A stretch of DNA of 64,000 bases from the NCBI GenBank assembly GCA_947471745.1, contig CANJKZ010000826.1, forward strand, positions 310,001 to 374,000, read 5' to 3'. Below, in pieces: positions 21,247-29,878 of this stretch. Position numbers and translations under genes: made by a program. How positions within the stretch are numbered: the stretch's first letter is position 1; each line of letters opens with the position of its first letter. This DNA comes from Closterium sp. Naga37s-1. Taxonomy: Eukaryota > Streptophyta > Zygnematophyceae > Desmidiales > Closteriaceae. Below the pieces are notes generated by a model. The model ran no database searches. It was not told the DNA's origin and saw only the letters and a list, made by a program, of their open reading frames with translations.

Positions 21247-21381
21247 TGAGAAGATTTGAACAAGAATGAATGAACTATGAATGAAGTGAGTACATATAGG
21301 AAACCATAATTGGGTTGTACCCCCTATGGGATACCCCACTATAGCCTACACAACTGCATAAGCTATATATATGTTCTGACA
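21247..21381 (-). repeat. copia-1 5' LTR
   Basis: 135 bp, the pair of 14010-14144. It is followed on the right by the target duplicate AACAC at 21382-21386. Confidence 0.95.
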
Positions 21382-21876
21382 AACACACGGGCGGATGAAC
21401 TCTCCAAGGCGCTCGATCGTGACGACTACTCACTAAAGACACCTTGGTTCCGGCTCATCGAGCGCCGCCTGGGCCCGCACTCAATCGATCTATTCGTAAA
21501 TGGGAGCAATACCAAGCTACCTCGGTTCTTCTCCAAAACACTGCACCCAGACGCAGCGGCAGTTGACGCATTCTCGATCCCATGGACCTCCGAGCAGGGA
21601 TACGCATTCCCTCCACCGCACTTAATCCCAGCAGTGCTCCACCACGCGAAACGAACTCGCGCCGCCATCACTCTCGTCACGCCTTACTGGCCTGGCGCAA
21701 GTTGGTGGCCCCTACTGCAACCCTCCCCTCCTCAATGGGCCACCTACATTCACACCCACCTCCACATCACGCACGGTAGCCAGTGCCTGATGACAGGCAA
21801 TCACTCCAGCGCCTTCTCCGGCGACGGTTTGCCGTGTAGTCCTATGGTCGCACTACGCGTGTCATTCACCTGCTAA
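21382..21876 (+). pseudogene. Rest of RNase H / post-RH region of the YR retroelement
   Basis: Resumes the interrupted gene right after the copia target duplicate: RADELSKALDRDDYSL, RLGPHSIDLFVNG, LPRFFSKTLHPDAAAVDAF, GYAFPPPHLIPAVLHHAKR, ITLVTPYWPGASWW. This 'ADxLSR..D..DW..., GPHTIDxFA' block follows RNase H in DIRS-order elements. The frame ends at 21876 just before the recombinase frame. Confidence 0.85.
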
Positions 21877-22937
21877 CTGCTTTTGCACACGATGCAAGAT
21901 TGCTGGAAAAACTCAAGCATCGCCTACTAGAGATAACCACGCAAACGCGGGCCGACTCCACAATCCGTACATACGAGCCCTACTGGGTCAAGTTCCGCTC
22001 CTTTTGCCAACACCACAAGCTCAAGTTCCTCCCATGCACTGACATGACGCTCGCGATGTACCTGGTCCACGCCATTCAACACAAGGCTACGGTGTCTGCA
22101 ATTCAGTTGACATGCTCTGCAGTCAGCTTCGCGCATCGGTCGATCGGGGCATCATGCCCGTCCATCGGCTCATTCACCTCTCAAGTCAGAGATTTTGCGA
22201 AGAAGCGATGTCCGCACCCTACCCGGGCCAAAGAACCCGTGTCGCTTCATCAAGTCCACGCGATGGCATCAGAATTTCTACAGTCAGACAACCCTCGCGA
22301 ATTTCAGAAGGGGCTAATACCGATCATAATGTACGCCGGGTTTTTGCGCTACTCCGACCTTGCAGTCATCAACTGGCATGAGATTCATTTCGAGCCGGAA
22401 GTCATGTGGTTACTAATACCCCGTTCCAAGACGGATCAGGCAGGAGAAGGCACATGGGTCCCGGTAGCGGCAAGCCCTGGCCCCTTTTGCCCACTTCGGT
22501 GCACCAAACGATTCATACACCTAGCACGATACGATCAATCGCAACAAGGCCCACTCATCCGCGTCTTTGGAACAGAGGGTGGGAAAAACGGTGCCGCCAA
22601 GTCGCCATCCTACACCACAATCCGCAACTGGTGCAAAGAGGCCTTCAACAAAATCGGTCTTAGTTTCGAGCATCTCGGCACCCACTCTTTTCGGAAAGGT
22701 GCAGCAACTGTCGCAGCCAACGCCGGAATATCAGACCGCATCCTGAAGCGACTAGGAAGGTGGAGCAGCGACACCGCCAAGGAGACGTACATCACGCCTG
22801 CCGCAGACCAACTGGTGGGGGCTTCGAAGCAAGTTCAAGACCCAACACAAGCCCTCTCCCCCGCTCAACACGCCACGACAGTGGCGCGCCAACGGCGTCC
22901 AACAAGACACATGTCTCAGAAGACCCATATGAAATGA
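21840..22937 (+). CDS. Tyrosine recombinase of the YR retroelement
   Basis: Open from just after a TAG at 21837 to TGA at 22937. No ATG occurs near the start (the first is about 49 residues into the main domain), so it was probably translated from a fused ORF2 or by frameshift. It reads RVIHLLTAFAHDARLLEKLK, then an N-terminal SAM-like domain (TIRTYEPYWVKF), then the catalytic domain with the tyrosine recombinase tetrad. Counting from the codon at 21900 these are R150 (GFLRYSDL), H262 and R265 (THSFRKG), and Y297 (GRWSSDTAKETYI). It would insert the circular or double-stranded cDNA in place of an integrase. The catalytic residues all look intact. It ends 7 bp inside repeat B1. Confidence 0.9.
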   Translation, partial: SYGRTTRVIHLLTAFAHDARLLEKLKHRLLEITTQTRADSTIRTYEPYWVKFRSFCQHHKLKFLPCTDMTLAMYLVHAIQHKATVSAIQLTCSAVSFAHRSIGASCPSIGSFTSQVRDFAKKRCPHPTRAKEPVSLHQVHAMASEFLQSDNPREFQKGLIPIIMYAGFLRYSDLAVINWHEIHFEPEVMWLLIPRSKTDQAGEGTWVPVAASPGPFCPLRCTKRFIHLARYDQSQQGPLIRVFGTEGGKNGAAKSPSYTTIRNWCKEAFNKIGLSFEHLGTHSFRKGAATVAANAGISDRILKRLGRWSSDTAKETYITPAADQLVGASKQVQDPTQALSPAQHATTVARQRRPTRHMSQKTHMK

Positions 22938-23163
22938 GACGATGCCATTGCTACAACAAGAAAGCAAGCTTTCTAAAATATGAATATTTTTAAAAGCTGT
23001 AACGCTTTTCAAAATTTTGTATTTTGAAAGCGAAGCGGCTTGTAATGTAGCAATGGTCATCGGCGAACCGCGCTAAACGCCCGTTTTGGAGTACAAAACG
23101 TGGGCTGGAGGTCATTTCCCTCCACCCACGTCTTTCATTTTCAAACGGCTTAGCCTAGTTTCC
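22930..23163 (+). repeat. Internal repeat pair B1-A2 of the YR retroelement
   Basis: B1 (22930-22979; GAAATGAGACGATGCCATTG, CTACAACAAGAAAGCAAGC) is followed at once by A2 (22980-23163), the uninterrupted version of A1. The abutting B1-A2 order is what a B2-A1 circle junction would give. Confidence 0.88.
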
Positions 23164-23194
23164 CGCCCACCCACCCCGTAGAACTGGGACCAAT

Positions 23195-23717
23195 TACCGT
23201 ATCACCCCGGATAGAAGCGCAGGCCTATGATAAGCGCGTGCGCTTCTATCTGGAGCAATGCGCTTATGGCCGATCCTCAATTATAAGCGCACCCCCTGTG
23301 AAAACATTACTTTTTATAAGCGCATGTACAATTTTAAATCAAAATTTCTGTTTAAAACTTTAGCGAGTTTCAATTTCGAAGCGAGTACAATCTCATTTTC
23401 GCCTAGCTTGACTCTCGAAGACCTGACTGGCTGCGCGTCCAGTCAGGATGTGCTGGCATGACTGCAAAGTGTCGCATCTTGGCCCCTCTGTGCTGGAAGA
23501 GAATCGCTTGCACGCGATTCTGCTTTGTGACGGGAAAAAAAAACGACTCGGTTGAAATGGCAAGAGTGAAATATACAATTTGGTGTCTTAAATTACAATT
23601 CAATGTCATAATATAAGCGCATGCGCTTATACAAATGACTCAATTACAAGCGCACCCCCCTAAAAAACAATGTTTTATTATAAGCGCACCTGCGCTTTTA
23701 TCCGGGGTGATACGGTA
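23195..23717. mobile_element. MITE with 19-bp inverted ends, 523 bp
   Basis: Ends TACCGTATCACCCCGGATA (23195) and its reverse complement ending at 23717. A TA at each end may be the target duplicate. Inside are several copies of ATAAGCGCA/TGCGCTTAT in both orientations, including palindromic ATAAGCGCATGCGCTTAT near 23613. There is no transposase. It lies between A2 and B2 of the YR element. Confidence 0.8.
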
Positions 23718-23805
23718 TGGATAGTTGATTGCTTTAGAATAATTGCATGCTAGCTTGGACATGTCTGTATTTTGCCATTTGAAATGAGACGATGCCATTG
23801 CCATT

Positions 23806-23853
23806 TGAAATGAGACGATGCCATTGCTACAACAAGAAAGCAAGCTTTCTAAA
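23806..23853 (+). repeat. Terminal repeat B2 of the YR retroelement
   Basis: Matches B1 from TGAAATGAGACGATGCC through AAGCAAGCTTTCTAAAAT. A short extra copy of its start (CATTTGAAATGAGACGATGC) lies just upstream at about 23777-23803. Beyond it begins the MED31 3' flank. Confidence 0.8.
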
Positions 23854-23940
23854 ATTGCGTTTTTTATTGCAGAATTGTGTAAGGCTTCAAATTGTTCAGA
23901 AAATGCTCCAGAGATTGGGTGTCTCTTTTACATATTCACA

Positions 23941-26900
23941 TCATTGAGGCAGAGCTTTTCGCTTTTTAGGTCTTGCAGTAGGATCTTGCCGATTTCCACC
24001 AGGAGATGCAGTGCCAGACTGTGGTGCGCCAGCAGCTCCATGTGTACCCACCCTTCCCCCAGTCCCTCCAGCAACACCACCCCCACCCCCTCCTGGTCTC
24101 TGCCCAGGGCTGCTGGGAGGTGGGCGACGGGCACCAGGCTTCCCACCACCCTGTTGAGAACCAGTGGGATTACGAGAGGATGACCCTGGTGCTAACGGAG
24201 GTGTGCGGCCACCGTGCGCTGCTGCTTTTCCGGATCCGCCCGAACCTGCTGCTGCCGAACCAGATCCCGAGCCTGGCGTAGGAGGCTTGGTGTGAGGTGC
24301 AGCCCCGGAAGAATGAGCAGCAGTGGGAAGGGGAGGCAACGGCGAGGCAGGAGGAAGGGGGGGCGTGGAGGCATGACGAGACGAGGCACCAACAGGGGTT
24401 CCTGGGGCAGCGGAGACAGCATTAGCCGTAGCAGTTGCACCATCATTAGTTGCTGTTGTACCTGCTGCAGTGCCAGAACTTCCAGCTGTACCACCTCTGG
24501 TAGCACCTGTACCAGCAGCAGTGGCAACACCTTGAGAAGGCGGACCCCCTGTGCTTGTCTCTGTGTCCGTCTCTCCTTCTCCTGCTGCTTGTAGCTGCCT
24601 CTGCTGATGCATCATCTTCAGCCGGTTATTCCGGTAATGCTGCCAGAAGTAGAACTGCTGTCCGTGGGCTAGCTCCTGAAGAGCACATGCAAAGGTAGGG
24701 GAGAAAACGAAATGACAAGAAAGCAGGTCTGGGGAGCACGAGGACGAGCAAGATACTAGAAGGAAGGAACACAACTGCACTACCAACCATATTGCACAAA
24801 AGGAGAGAACGGGATATATGCCATGCAGTGTGGAAGCACTCACGTTCCCTTCATTATCCATGCCACTAATGGCTAATGTAAAGAAACAAAACGAGTAAGG
24901 CTTTGAAACATACCTTGTTGGCAGGATGTGCCATGGCAGTGCGGAAGTGTTCACTTTGAAGCAGCTCAAGGAAGTAGAGACAGTGGGGATAACTGTTGGC
25001 CCGAGCCCATTCCGTGCCCATGACACCCATGTCAACGCCATACATAGATATGTAGCAAATTTCCATGCCATGAAATGACACCCATATCTCCCCACGCAAT
25101 TACATTCCAGGCCATGCATCCCAAAGGTATGACGGAAGGAGGGAAGGAGAGAAGGAGGGAAGGAGGGAAGGAAGGAAGGAAGGAAGAAAGGAAGGAAGGA
25201 AGGAAGGAAGGAAGGAAGGAAGGAAGGAAGGAAGGAAGGAAGGGTGATGGTCACATCTTGAAAGAGTGTAGTGAACGCAATGGAGTGTGAAAAATCCACG
25301 CAATGGAAACGCACCAGATTGTCAAAGCAGGACCAAATTGTACAACTTACATGTGCACAGTGAACATACGGAATGCGCAAATGGGTTTGGAGCGTACACT
25401 ATAAAAGTTGAATACGGGGGGTTCCGCCAGTACTGCAGGTAGTGTATATAATTGACAAATGCTGGATCTTCAAAATGTTTGTTCTGTGCTAGGTCTGAAA
25501 AAAGGATGGCGCGATTTTTTAAGGGGCAGGACAAGGATGATAAGAGGGATGGGTGAATCTTATGTAAAAGAAATGCACAATATAACAGCAAACAGGCATG
25601 GAAGGGTTACGAGATGACAAAGAGTTGGAATAAGGTCGAATAGGATGGAATGGAATGGGATGGGCTGGAATTGGGTGGCTTGGGATGAGATGTGTTGGGG
25701 TTGGATGGGTTGGGGTGGGCAGGATGAGAGAAGATGGTTCAGTTGACTGGCTCGTAGCAAACGGACGAATAGCATGTGGAATCAACAAATCCAGTAGAGA
25801 CTCCGACGAAAAGAGTAGAACACAAAACACAGGAGGCTCACAATAAACCAAAGCACGTGGTATGGCCGAGCGGGGTGAGGGGAGATTAGACGAGAGGGGA
25901 GATGGGAGAGGGGGAAGGGGAGAGGGGGGGAGGGGCTAAGTTGGAATATACGCTCGGCTTCCAAGGCGTATTGCGTTTGTACGCTAGCGTATAAACGTTA
26001 AAGCGCGATACGCTTGAAATACGCTTGGATTTCGGGGGGGCAGCCCGTCGAAAAAAAAAAAAAAAAAAAAAAAAAAAACAAAAAAACGGGAATTGCGAGC
26101 TTACGATGCGGAACGAAGTGTTGGATGTCGCAAACTCAATTTGGGCTCCCAAATTTCGATTTCAAAGGTTGTACAGCTTCCAACCGCATTGAATCTCAGC
26201 ACACCTCTCAGATCCAATCTATCCACCCCCACGAAGAAATCCACGCACACGAAGCAGGGACAAGCTCGACCTAACCTACGCATCCTTTAATTCCGTAGTC
26301 GGCTCTCACACATCGCTTGCCATAACTTTGCGCTAAGATTCTTAACCTGCTGTAGTCGGCTCAAGCAATCCTGCGAGTGCGAGTAGGTTCAGATTGCGTC
26401 TGCGGAAGGTTCCACCACACTGGTGCTTTGGGACGATAGCGATGAAGTCATTTTGTAGCACTTCCGCTTTCATATCCGCGAAAACTCCCCCTCTGCAAAA
26501 AAAATCGAGGGAATAGATGTGGGTATAAAGCATCCCCTCCCCCTCCCCTCTCCAGAAATAGGTATTTTGCCCTGCCCGGAAAAGTTTTTACCCTGCCCGC
26601 ACCTCCGTATTTCAAGAGTATTTCGGCATCCTCTCTGGACGTATTGCGTATTATACTCTCGCGTATACACGCATGCGTACAAAACGCGAAACGCGTATAT
26701 TCCAACTTAGGGGAGGGGTAAGGGAAGATGGGGAGAGGGGGGAAGGTGGGGTAGAGGGAGGGAGGTGCTGGGCGGGGGGGGGCGGGGTGATGTGGGGAAA
26801 CATGGACATGACACCGGACACAACTTTTGAGGCGCCTCAAAAGGACTTATGAGGAGCCTCAAAAGGACCTTTGAGGCGTCTCAAAAGGCGGGGGGAGGCG

Positions 26901-27676
26901 GGCGGGGTGGTGTGGGTGGGGCAATATGGACATGACACCGGACACAACTTCTGAGGCGCCTCAAGAGGAACTTTGAGGCGCCTCAAAAGGCGGGGGGAGG
27001 CAGGGTGGTGTGGAGCGACATGGACATGACATCGCACATAGCGAAACCTTGGCCTGTGTGGCATGGCATCGCTTGCTGTCAATGTCATGCCATGATATGG
27101 TGGCACGGAGTTGCACAATGCTTTGGAGGCATGGCACTGCATGGCATGGCATAGCACAGCATGTCAAGGCATAGCACGGCATGCCATGGCATAGCACGGC
27201 ATGCCATGGCATAGCACGGCATGGCATGGCATAGCACAGCATTTTAATGAAACACTACCGCATGCCACCACATGCCATAAACCCGCAAGCAGAGCAACCG
27301 CGCCCCTTGAAACAATAAATTTTCTGCGATCGTGTGTTTGAAAAAGCCTGTCGGTGCGTTGGCGCTGCAAGTTGGCTTTTGAGTCGACCCAAAGGTCACT
27401 CCAGTTCTCCAATCATGGGCTTTCAAAAATCCTGGTGGTCCGTTGGAGCTGCAACATTTAACTTGCGAGCCCGCTACCATTGCAATGCTGGACGTTGACC
27501 TCGGTCAACGCTCACGTCAACACGTGGCGTTGACTTTGGTCAACACCCTGATTGACCTTGTTTGACTCACAGTTAATGTAGTTCGGATTCGCCAGGCATT
27601 GAACGAATTCGAGCTCCACTAGAAACCGATGCCTGCCGCCGTCCGTCTCCTTCAAGATGTAATCCCCGCCGTCCAT
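23941..27676 (-). CDS. MED31: Mediator subunit 31 (SOH1 family)
   Basis: Four minus-strand exons join in frame: 27676-27571, 25494-25398, 24992-24914 and 24675-23941. They give 338 residues. The MED31 core fills the first ~125 residues: RFLVELEFVQCLANPNYI, YLAQNKHFEDPAFVNYIHYL, YPHCLYFLELLQSEHFRTAM, AHPANKELAHGQQFYFW, YRNNRLKMM. The Tyr codons at two joins are split by introns, and phases fit (donors GTGAGT, GTACGC, GTATGT). MED31 is part of the Mediator middle module, which links activators to RNA polymerase II in the nucleus. The start is the ATG giving MDGGDYILKETDGGRHRF; the frame is open further upstream. Oddities: a long Gly/Ala/Ser/Pro/Thr tail (about 210 residues), making the protein clearly longer than plant MED31 as I know it (about 200), ending in a basic RPKKRKALPQ; and a 2.1-kb first intron loaded with repeats and a MITE. 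Confidence 0.93.
25129..25241. repeat. GGAA/GGGAA polypurine microsatellite
   Basis: (GGAA)n with GGGA variants, all purine on the plus strand, inside the intron between the second and third coding exons of MED31. A mirror-like purine run of this kind can form triplex DNA; that is inference. Confidence 0.9.
25640..25730. repeat. Degenerate GGAATG/GGGTTGG repeat
   Basis: Purine/T-rich short repeat (GGAATGGAATGGGATGGGC, GGGTTGGATGGGTTGGGG) in MED31 intron 1. There is no coding sense. Confidence 0.7.
25937..26709. mobile_element. MITE with 17-bp inverted ends in MED31 intron 1, 773 bp
   Basis: TAAGTTGGAATATACGC at 25937 and its exact reverse complement GCGTATATTCCAACTTA ending at 26709. The subterminal parts also mirror each other loosely (GTACGCTAGCGTATAAACG against GCGTATACACGCATGCGTAC). 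It contains an A38-like run (26051-26088). The flanks are both GGGGAGGGG-rich, so a target duplicate cannot be defined. No coding capacity. Confidence 0.8.
26770..27040. repeat. Three ~55-bp direct copies separated by palindrome clusters
   Basis: Copies of a GGCGGGG...GTGGTGTGG...CATGGACATGACACCGG segment lie at about 26770-26823, 26888-26947 and 26990-27040. Between the first two are CTTTTGAGGCGCCTCAAAAG (26824-26843, perfect palindrome) and two imperfect ones (26846-26865, 26869-26887). Between the second and third are two more (26948-26967, 26971-26989). It lies in MED31 intron 1. Confidence 0.9.
27115..27242. repeat. CATGGCATAGCACGGCATGC minisatellite
   Basis: About five imperfect ~20-25 bp units of GGCATGGCATAGCACGGCAT in MED31 intron 1. 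Confidence 0.8.
27325..27470. repeat. Two diverged direct copies around a decayed palindrome
   Basis: CGATCGTGTGTTTGAAAAAG...GCGTTGGCGCTGCAAGTT (about 27328-27374) resembles CAATCATGGGCTTTCAAAAA...CCGTTGGAGCTGCAACATT (about 27411-27462). Between them, at about 27377-27395, is TTTTGAGTCGACCCAAAG, an eroded form of the palindrome seen elsewhere. Confidence 0.6.
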
Positions 27677-29878
27677 CTCGAACGTCTTCTCTAGGACGTG
27701 AAAGAACTTTGCAAACCCTAAATATGATTCCAACAGTCCTGACGGAAGCGCATAATATACACACGTTAATAGCGGATTGAAGATTCGACGTCGATTAGTA
27801 GCGAGGTTGGACAGTCGAATCGGCGAACCGCGCAATGCTACGGTGCAGGTTTAGGATCACTGGGCCAAGCAGTGGCGATTAGTTGGAGGCCTGAATTACT
27901 ACTTCCAGGCCGATATCTATTTTTCAGGTGCATAAAAAACAAACTGTAACCCCATATCACCTCTTTGAATCTCGCGGCCACTCGAAGAATGTGCTGAAAA
28001 CCGCTTGTCATCGCACCAAACATTTTTTGAATCCATACAGAGCTTATACCATCTTTTCTTGTAAAGAATGAGAGTATGAATTACTTTAGAGCCTTGAATA
28101 TTGTGGAAATGGCTGACTGCAGGTCTGCATATTGCTTGTTTCAACACCATTATATGAATTTTTGGTGCACTTGTTATATGAAATTCTAAGCAGCATAGTC
28201 TATTCGCTTTCCCTAGCTTGTGTAACAGCGGAGAGTTGCGAAATATTACGATTTTATATTGTCACCCATCTTTCTCTTTGTCGAAACTCCAGCTTCGACC
28301 TGACAAGCCTGATGGCACGAACGAAGTGTACCTTGAGTTGAGTCCGCGAAAATGCGTCGTGGCCACCCACACTCTTTCGGTTAGCGAAGTGGTCCGACGT
28401 GTTCTTCGTGTTTCGCGCACGCCCGTGGTGTCCGCCGTGTGACGCTAGCGAACAGGTTTGGACCAACGTGCTCGGTGCGCGCCGCGGATGTTGAGCACCC
28501 TTGCGCGACTCGATAAGGTTATTGCATGTTCGACATTCTCGACTTTTCAACATCTCGACTGCAATTCCTGCTGAACAGTGATGGTGGTGGGCCGACAGTC
28601 ATGCCTCAATGGTGCAGCCCCCCAGACTTCCCCTTGCCAAGACGAACTTTTGCACGTCATACAACGCACGCTGCTTCTACCACACCTCATCTCTCCTACT
28701 TCTCACCATTTTGGTCTAGAGTCGATGCGCGCAATCATTCGTCGTGTAGGCCTTGAAGCCAGCTGGGAGAATACGGCCGACTCACGACGAGTCATTCATG
28801 ACTGCCTGCATTTGTCCCACGCCCACACTGCTAGGATAGAGAAGCATAAGACGACGGTAGCACCTGCTCGCCCACGCATTAAAAATATTAGCGCCCCCAC
28901 CGAATGCCAGCTTTTCTCCGTGCAGGTCCTGAGGGCGGCGCGAGAAATGCAAGATAAATGAGAACGCAAAATGTTGATCCGCGAAGAGTAATTAGAGTCG
29001 GCGAATATTCTTGCAGGTAAGCCGGTCAGGCTAGTAGGGGTAGACGCGTACTCAGTGTGTCCGATCCCACGAACCCTACTCTTTCTTCCAACTGAAGCGT
29101 GCCATTTTGCGCCTTCCGAGTCCTTCGACCTTCAGCAAACATTCGCGCCCTCTTCTTGCGTATGCTCGTAACCGTCCCATAGTTTACTGAATCAAGTGAA
29201 TAGTTTCAACGGGCAATAGCCATGCCGGTCATCTCTGCTACTCGAAGTTGACGCGCTAGCTGCTTCTGCTTATCCTCCTAGCTCCTGCACTGCTCGAACA
29301 CTATTCACAATCTTAATACTGGAAGTCGACGCGCCAGCAGCTTCCGTTCTTCTTCCTAGCAACCGCACTGAGGATGCCATTGAGACGTCTCATTACTCAA
29401 AAGTTCGGCGCGCTAGCTGCTTCCGCTCCTCCTCCTAGCACCGGCACTGTAAGAATGCTTGTAAGAAGCCGTAGCTCATAGCCATCCAAAGGCAAGGGGC
29501 TCTCAACCTGTTCAAACCGCTCCGTTTTAACGCCGCACGCCGCACACGCCGCAATCAGTCCGGTGCTATTTCGACACGACTTGTACACTCGATGTGAGGG
29601 AAGAAGAGCGGGCTTTACATCAGAAAGCGCGCGGGCACGTGCGGGCGCGTCCGCGCGCGTGAGGGCGCGTGAGGAGCACGTTCTTCATAGCTGTCTAGCC
29701 GGCGCTTCGTTCTAAAGCGATTCACAACCAGTGTTTTGTTTCAAATCGCCTAAGAAACGCTAGTGCTCCGTCGTGCGACACCCACTATTCCCCTAATATA
29801 CCATTATCTCCGCATTGATAGACGGGTACTGTTTTGCACGTCAAATCACACTTCGACACGTGTCGTCGCGGGGTCACC
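27677..29878. other. Intergenic region between MED31 and the fasciclin-like gene
   Basis: The two genes diverge from here, so promoters for both are expected, but no clear TATA box stands out. No convincing coding frame is seen; a plus-strand frame near 28578-28961 lacks any recognisable domain and I do not call it. 29630-29680 is a GCGCGTG-rich run. Confidence 0.4.
29240..29455. repeat. Three imperfect ~75-80 bp direct copies
   Basis: Copies start at about 29245, 29322 and 29400, each with GACGCGCTAGCTGCTTC-like core, a CTTCCTCCTAGC pyrimidine run and a GCACTG end. A 12-bp palindrome TGAGACGTCTCA (29381-29392) sits at the joint of copies 2 and 3. Confidence 0.65.

Larger units (their letters stand above)
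14010..21381 (-). mobile_element. Full-length Ty1/copia retrotransposon (copia-1)
   Basis: It is 7372 bp, with 135-bp LTRs at 14010-14144 and 21247-21381 that differ at one base seen by eye (T at 14100 against C). It is flanked by an exact 5-bp target duplication AACAC (14005-14009 and 21382-21386). In element orientation each LTR starts TGTCAG and ends TTCTCA, and holds a TATATATATA run. Next to the 5' LTR is TGGTATCGAGCAGG, a near match to the initiator-tRNA primer site, and before the 3' LTR is the purine run TATGGGGGTG. One long open gag-pol frame suggests a recent, possibly still active, copy. The LTRs are very short for a 7-kb element. Confidence 0.95.
8501..23853 (+). mobile_element. 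Tyrosine-recombinase retrotransposon (Ngaro/PAT/Kangaroo-like) with three nested insertions
   Basis: The element is bounded by split direct repeats. A1 lies at the left (8501-8567 plus 9347-9463). B1 (22930-22979) directly abuts A2 (22980-23163) at the right, and B2 (23806-23853) closes the element. Between them, in order, are a gag-like ORF, a CCHC zinc knuckle, RT with a YVDD box, RNase H and a tyrosine recombinase. There is no integrase and no LTR. This layout is known for Ngaro and PAT elements and for Kangaroo of Volvox. Younger insertions are an hAT-type element (8568-9338), a copia element (14010-21381) and a MITE (23195-23717). Without them it would be about 6.7 kb. The gag and RT frames are broken, so it is inactive. 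It lies between the 3' ends of TM9SF and MED31. Confidence 0.85.

Noticed and set aside
19971..21263. 430-codon minus frame of Pro/Ala repeats beginning in the copia-1 LTR
   Set aside because: It is low-complexity translation of the GC-rich leader overlapping gag in another frame. No domain is seen.
28526..28961. A small gene between MED31 and the fasciclin-like gene
   Set aside because: Frames of about 75-127 codons overlap there, but none shows a domain, codon bias or splice support that I can recognise.
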